DNA of 18,878 bases from CAYRUP01 sp964489265 (lineage in GTDB: Bacteria; Pseudomonadota; Gammaproteobacteria; DSM-16500), in assembly GCA_964489265.1 (NCBI GenBank), contig CAZAXX010000051.1, positions 1 through 18,878 on the forward strand, read 5' to 3'. The position numbers and the translations under genes were made by a program. Below, piece by piece: positions 15,357-18,878 of the stretch (positions within the stretch are counted from its first letter, which is position 1; every line of letters begins with the position of its first letter). The notes beneath the pieces were generated by a model. The model made no database searches and was not told the origin of the DNA. It saw only the letters and a list, made by a program, of their open reading frames with translations.

Positions 15357-15557
15357 ATGCTACTGAGAATTTTTGTTTTTTTTGTGATTTTAGCTGCCCT
15401 TCTGGCCGGGCTCACGACCATTTTATGGCATGAACAAATTGTACGTATTGTCATGTTCCGCGATTTCTTTGATGTTGCCATACCGATTTTAGGATTTGGT
15501 GCATTAGTGAAGTATTTATGTTCCTGTTCTTGTGGGAATTGTTGTAACAAAAACTAA
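15357..15557 (+). CDS. Small membrane protein with cysteine-rich tail, unknown function
   Basis: A 66-residue protein with no recognised family. Residues about 4-23 are a strong hydrophobic segment that could be a membrane helix or an uncleaved signal, and residues about 38-54 form a second one. The C-terminus is CSCSCGNCCNKN, with five Cys at 55, 57, 59, 62 and 63, a possible metal or redox site. A good Shine-Dalgarno (AGGAG, 6 nt before the ATG) and a TATAAT upstream suggest a real gene despite its size. It runs against its neighbours, diverging from pyrG, and its last 4 nt overlap the end of tilS on the other strand. A chance open frame is possible but unlikely given the ribosome binding site and the organised hydrophobic pattern. 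Confidence 0.7.
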   Translation: MLLRIFVFFVILAALLAGLTTILWHEQIVRIVMFRDFFDVAIPILGFGALVKYLCSCSCGNCCNKN

Positions 15558-16873
15558 ATGATTGCGGGGGCGAACGAATAGGTTCGCCCATCTTCATCAC
15601 CCCTAGCCAAAAACTCATCTGCCACTGCCCAGCCCACCACTGCGGCTAACTTTCCATCCACTTCAAGCAACGGCACTCGATCACGCTGCCAAGGCGGAAT
15701 GCCCCACGATTGAAATAATTTTTTTAAATCGTGATGATGCTGCCGGCCTGGCAAACGAAACACTTCGCCGCCCTGACGAAAACGCACCACTACATTGTTA
15801 ATATCGGCCCGAACTCCCTCTCCTTTGCAAACAAGCGTGCTTAAGGTTCCAAGCGCTGGAATAGTGAGTGGTTGATCCAAATTCCACTGCAATCGTTGCA
15901 TTGGATCATGCGAAGTCAAACACGGCAAAAGAAACAAATCATCACGATACCGTCTTAATTCAACACCCCGCCACGTGATATGCGGCATTTTGTCATTCCG
16001 CGCGAGCAAAATATCACGAAGAATATGCTGCATTTTTACGAGAGACGGCACAGGAAAATTCGCTTGTAAAATCCAGGCGCGCAACACATGGCTCTGTTTA
16101 TTTTGATCTAACTCTAATAATTTTTTGATGGATAAAGTCTCAGGAAAACGGCCGCGCAGATCTGCGATATTTTGTTCTGTCATCTCTTCAATCATCTGCT
16201 GCGCCTCGGCACAATGCAGAGCACTGCGTGCCAATGTGCGCGTCACTGTAGGCCAACGCTCAGTTAAAATCGGCATCACTTGATGACGTAAAAAATTCCG
16301 CGTGAACTGCGTGTCTTGGTTAGAGTCATCTTCTATCCATTGCAATTCATGTTCTTTTGCGTAGGAAACTAAATCCTCTCGAGAAAAATTTAATAATGGT
16401 CTCGCATGCCAACCTGCTGCAAATGCTTTGATGGCAGGCATCGCAGCAAGTCCTTTTGGACCTGCACCGCGCAACAACTGCAATAATACAGTTTCTGCCT
16501 GATCATTTTGATGATGTGCTGTTAGTAAAAAATCGCCGGGCTGCAAAAGTTCAGATAAAATTTGATAACGCAATTGACGTAAAGTATCTTCGGGACTAGA
16601 TGAAATATCCACGTTACTCAACGATCGCTGGACTAACTCAATGTTTAATTCACGACACACCTTTTCACAATGCACCGCCCAATTTGCCGCAGCAGGATTC
16701 ACGCCATGATTGATGTAAACCGCGCGTAATTTTATTGGATAAGCTGTTTGCAATCTCGCGAAAAGATGAAGTAACACATGCGAATCAAGACCACCACTAT
16801 AGGCAATCCAATACGTGCCATGCACATCTCTGGCACGTATAAAATCATTGACCGCGTTAGCTAGAAAGCCCAT
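15554..16873 (-). CDS. tilS: tRNA(Ile)-lysidine synthase
   Basis: Cytosolic enzyme that converts the wobble C34 of the tRNA-Ile CAU anticodon to lysidine with ATP and lysine, switching the tRNA from Met to Ile identity and AUA decoding; essential in most bacteria. The protein has 439 residues, like E. coli TilS (432). The N-terminal PP-loop ATP pyrophosphatase domain has YSGGLDSHVLLH (SGGxDS at 26-31), YINHGVNP near 53 and LTAHHQNDQAETVLLQLLRG near 116. The middle linker is helical, and the C-terminal tRNA-binding domain includes VVRFRQGGEVFRLPGRQHHHDLKK region motifs (GGE, then HH...LKKLFQ). The ATG overlaps the accA 3' end by 17 nt, so accA-tilS are probably translationally coupled; no clear separate Shine-Dalgarno is seen. 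Confidence 0.96.
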   Translation of the reverse strand: MGFLANAVNDFIRARDVHGTYWIAYSGGLDSHVLLHLFARLQTAYPIKLRAVYINHGVNPAAANWAVHCEKVCRELNIELVQRSLSNVDISSSPEDTLRQLRYQILSELLQPGDFLLTAHHQNDQAETVLLQLLRGAGPKGLAAMPAIKAFAAGWHARPLLNFSREDLVSYAKEHELQWIEDDSNQDTQFTRNFLRHQVMPILTERWPTVTRTLARSALHCAEAQQMIEEMTEQNIADLRGRFPETLSIKKLLELDQNKQSHVLRAWILQANFPVPSLVKMQHILRDILLARNDKMPHITWRGVELRRYRDDLFLLPCLTSHDPMQRLQWNLDQPLTIPALGTLSTLVCKGEGVRADINNVVVRFRQGGEVFRLPGRQHHHDLKKLFQSWGIPPWQRDRVPLLEVDGKLAAVVGWAVADEFLARGDEDGRTYSFAPAII

Positions 16874-17810
16874 ACGACATTAACCGTTGATAACGCATAT
16901 CAAGTAATTGCGCTGTGGAATAACCTTGTAGTTCAGCCAATTGATTGCCTAATAATTCTTTCAGCTTTGCCGCCGTTTCATCATAATTGCGATGCGCGCC
17001 GCCGAGTGGTTCTTGAATCACTCGATCCACTAAACCCAACTGCAAATTTTTCTCTGCAGAAACGCCCATGGATTCGGCTGCTTGCGATGCTTTATCCGCA
17101 CTTTTCCATAAAATCGAAGCGCAACCTTCCGGTGAAATAACTGAATAAATAGAATATTGCAGCATGTTGACACGATCGCCTACACCAATTGCCAGCGCAC
17201 CGCCCGAACCACCTTCGCCAATGACCGTACAAATGATTGGCGTTTTTAAACGTGCCAAAACAAATAAATTACGCGCAATCGCTTCACTCTGATTACGTTC
17301 TTCTGCACCAATACCAGGATAAGCACCCGGTGTATCGATGAACGTCATGATAGGTAATTTGAATTTTTCTGCCATTTGCATCATGCGTAATGCTTTACGA
17401 TAATCTTCCGGATTTGGCATACCAAAATTACGTTGAATTTTTTCCTGCGTTTTCCGGCCTTTTTCATGTCCGATCACCATGACTGGCTGACCTTCGAAAC
17501 GAGCAACACCGCAAACAATCGACGGGCCATTCGATAAAACCCGATCGCCTTGCAATTCATCAAATTCAGTAAAAATTCGCTCGATATAATCCAGTGAATG
17601 CGGACGCAAAGGATGGCGCGCTAATTGCGTCACCTGCCAAATGGAAAGCCGTGAAAATACGTCTTTAGTCAATTGCCTGCTTTTCGCTTCCAGACGAGTA
17701 ATTTCATCTGTAATATTAATATCGGTGTCTTTACCCACCATACGTAATTCTTGAATTTTTGCCTCAAGTTCAGCAATAGGTTGTTCAAAATCAAGAAAGT
17801 TTAAGTTCAT
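16857..17810 (-). CDS. accA: Acetyl-CoA carboxylase carboxyltransferase subunit alpha
   Basis: With AccD it moves the carboxyl group from carboxybiotin to acetyl-CoA, giving malonyl-CoA, the first committed step of fatty-acid synthesis in the cytosol. The protein has 317 residues (E. coli 319). It begins with the usual helical MNLNFLDFEQPIAELEAKI. It carries the crotonase-fold carboxyltransferase signatures GHEKGRKT (114-121), FIDTPGAYPGIGAEERNQSE (157-176) and GEGGSGGALAIGVGD (198-212), then ISPEGCASILWK. The oxyanion-type glycines are intact. It diverges from dnaE, and dnaE next to accA is a conserved gammaproteobacterial neighbourhood. Its stop lies 17 nt inside the tilS start. The leader has a weak GGGAAAA ribosome binding site. 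Confidence 0.98.
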   Translation of the reverse strand: MNLNFLDFEQPIAELEAKIQELRMVGKDTDINITDEITRLEAKSRQLTKDVFSRLSIWQVTQLARHPLRPHSLDYIERIFTEFDELQGDRVLSNGPSIVCGVARFEGQPVMVIGHEKGRKTQEKIQRNFGMPNPEDYRKALRMMQMAEKFKLPIMTFIDTPGAYPGIGAEERNQSEAIARNLFVLARLKTPIICTVIGEGGSGGALAIGVGDRVNMLQYSIYSVISPEGCASILWKSADKASQAAESMGVSAEKNLQLGLVDRVIQEPLGGAHRNYDETAAKLKELLGNQLAELQGYSTAQLLDMRYQRLMSYGLSS

Positions 17811-17962
17811 AGTATTTTCCCGCTATATTTATCGCGTCGTAACGAGGCACAATGATATCCGAAATTAGGGTAATATGCCTAAAAATTTTGTATTATAGGA
17901 ACCACGTAAGGGCGAATAATTCGTCCGATTATCCAGAAAAACTTTACTAATCAAGGCTATCC
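17811..17962. promoter_or_regulatory. Divergent accA/dnaE intergenic region
   Basis: This 152-nt stretch must hold both promoters. The heptamer TATTATA at 17891-17897 reads as TATTAT on the plus strand and TATAAT on the minus strand, so one site may serve as the -10 in either direction; neither has a convincing -35. An imperfect palindrome (GGGCGAAT-A-ATTCGTCC, 17910-17926) lies in the predicted dnaE leader. An AAGG Shine-Dalgarno precedes the dnaE ATG. Confidence 0.35.
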
Positions 17963-18878
17963 ATGAATCCAGGATTTATTCATTTACGCGTTCACACGGA
18001 ATATTCGCTTAGCGATGGCTTGGTGCAAATCCAGTCGTTGATTGATAAAGCGGTCAGTGACCACATGCCGGCGATGGCTATCACAGATCAAAGCAATTTA
18101 TTTGCCACCATCAAATTTTACAAAACCGCGTTAAGCGCAGGCATTAAGCCTATTATTGGAGTCGATGTCTGGCTGGAAAATGAAAAACAACCTGCTCAGC
18201 CATTCCGTTTAACCTTACTTTGTCAAAATGATCAGGGTTATAAAAATTTGCTTGAATTGATTTCCAAAAGTTTTTTGGAAGGACAAGCACACAATAAAGC
18301 GATGATCAAACGCGACTGGTTAACCACGTATTCTGCGGGTTTAATTGCTTTATCGGGTGCTGATGAAGGTGACATCGGACAAGCGCTGTTAGCAGAAGAT
18401 GACAAACAGGCAACAGAACTTTTACAATTTTGGAAAAATTTATTTCCGAATCGGTATTATCTTGAATTGCGTCGCACGGGACATCCACAAGATGAAACGC
18501 ATATTCACGCAGCTCTCATTCTCGCAGAAAAACACGGCGTTCCTGTTGTTGCAACCAATGATATTCGTTTCATCGAGCGTGATGATTTCGATGCGCATGA
18601 AGCACGTGTTTGCATTCACGATGGCCATATCCTCGCGGATCCGCGCAGACCGAAAAAATATACTGAGCAACAATATTTTCGTACTCAACAAGAAATGACA
18701 GAGTTGTTTGCGGATATTCCAGAAGCACTGCAAAACACAGTTGAAATTGCGAAACGTTGCAATGTCACCATTGTACTTGGCAAAAACTTTTTGCCGCGTT
18801 GTTCCGTGCCCGAAGGATTTACGACAGAAAGTTATTTAGTCGATGTAGCAAAACAAGGTTTGGAACAACGCTTAAAAA
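17963..18878 (+). CDS. dnaE: DNA polymerase III subunit alpha, 5' part only
   Basis: Catalytic subunit of the replicative DNA polymerase. The frame is open from the ATG at 17963 to the window end (305 codons); the full protein is normally about 1,150 residues. The N-terminus MNPGFIHLRVHTEYSLSDG is the start of the PHP domain, very similar to E. coli FVHLRVHSDYS. Further PHP motifs follow: AITDQSNLFATIKFYKTA, KPIIGVDVWL, YYLELRRTG and VPVVATNDIRFIERDDFDAHE. Residue 9 is Arg rather than the His found in metal-binding, proofreading PHP domains, as in E. coli, so this PHP is probably inactive and proofreading would rest on a separate epsilon subunit. The AAGG ribosome binding site lies about 7 nt before the ATG. 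It diverges from accA. Identity is secure; the rest of the gene is outside the window. Confidence 0.97.
   Translation, partial: MNPGFIHLRVHTEYSLSDGLVQIQSLIDKAVSDHMPAMAITDQSNLFATIKFYKTALSAGIKPIIGVDVWLENEKQPAQPFRLTLLCQNDQGYKNLLELISKSFLEGQAHNKAMIKRDWLTTYSAGLIALSGADEGDIGQALLAEDDKQATELLQFWKNLFPNRYYLELRRTGHPQDETHIHAALILAEKHGVPVVATNDIRFIERDDFDAHEARVCIHDGHILADPRRPKKYTEQQYFRTQQEMTELFADIPEALQNTVEIAKRCNVTIVLGKNFLPRCSVPEGFTTESYLVDVAKQGLEQRLK

Noticed and set aside
15314..15550. Minus-strand open frame opposite the 66-codon gene
   Set aside because: No ribosome binding site and no organised protein features; the plus-strand frame has a good Shine-Dalgarno and clear hydrophobic segments.
18399..18733. Open frames of about 97-99 codons on both strands near the window end
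   Set aside because: Both overlap the well-supported dnaE frame, which continues unbroken to the window end.
1..18878. CRISPR arrays, tRNA or rRNA genes, transposase genes
   Set aside because: I saw no regularly spaced repeats, no tRNA-like cloverleaf sequence and no transposase-like protein anywhere in the window.

Overview
The window looks like part of a chromosome from a Legionellales-type gammaproteobacterium (Legionella, Coxiella or Aquicella relatives). Four things point that way: a fairly AT-rich sequence, the pepA-holC-valS block, the dnaE/accA/tilS/pyrG/kdsA neighbourhood, and two large proteins of unknown function with coiled coils and serine-rich tails, each preceded by what reads as a PmrA box. 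In Legionella and Coxiella, PmrA boxes mark genes for Dot/Icm secretion components and effectors. The taxonomic call is inference; there is no rRNA gene here.

Layout: (1) 1-3793, plus strand: the 3' end of pepA, then holC and valS, packed with gaps of 6 and 2 nt. (2) 3794-4056: a convergent intergenic region with two G/C-rich dyad repeats, an A9 tract that on the minus strand forms a good intrinsic terminator, and a 10-N assembly gap. (3) 4057-12641: an accessory block between housekeeping genes. It holds a two-gene c-di-GMP signalling operon (REC-PAS-GGDEF-EAL response regulator, then an MHYT histidine kinase), a Sco1/SenC copper chaperone, two genes of unknown function (248 and 739 codons), and a divergent gene for a probable permuted papain-fold hydrolase. 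(4) 12648-12719: a perfect 29-bp inverted repeat between convergent genes. (5) 12722-17810, mostly minus strand: accA-tilS and pyrG-kdsA as overlapping pairs. A small plus-strand gene for a 66-residue cysteine-tailed membrane protein sits between tilS and pyrG. (6) 17963 to the end: the 5' part of dnaE, which runs off the window.

The housekeeping genes serve translation (valS, tilS), replication (holC, dnaE), peptide turnover (pepA), fatty-acid synthesis (accA), CTP synthesis (pyrG) and LPS Kdo synthesis (kdsA). The main discovery candidate is 8688-12641. The two unknown minus-strand genes share one promoter design: a YTTAAK-N5-YTTAAK-type direct repeat exactly 11 nt upstream of a -10 hexamer, with no good -35. 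Both proteins begin MS(E/Q)SR. I infer a small PmrA-controlled effector locus, with the papain-like gene as a divergent neighbour under an ordinary sigma-70 promoter.
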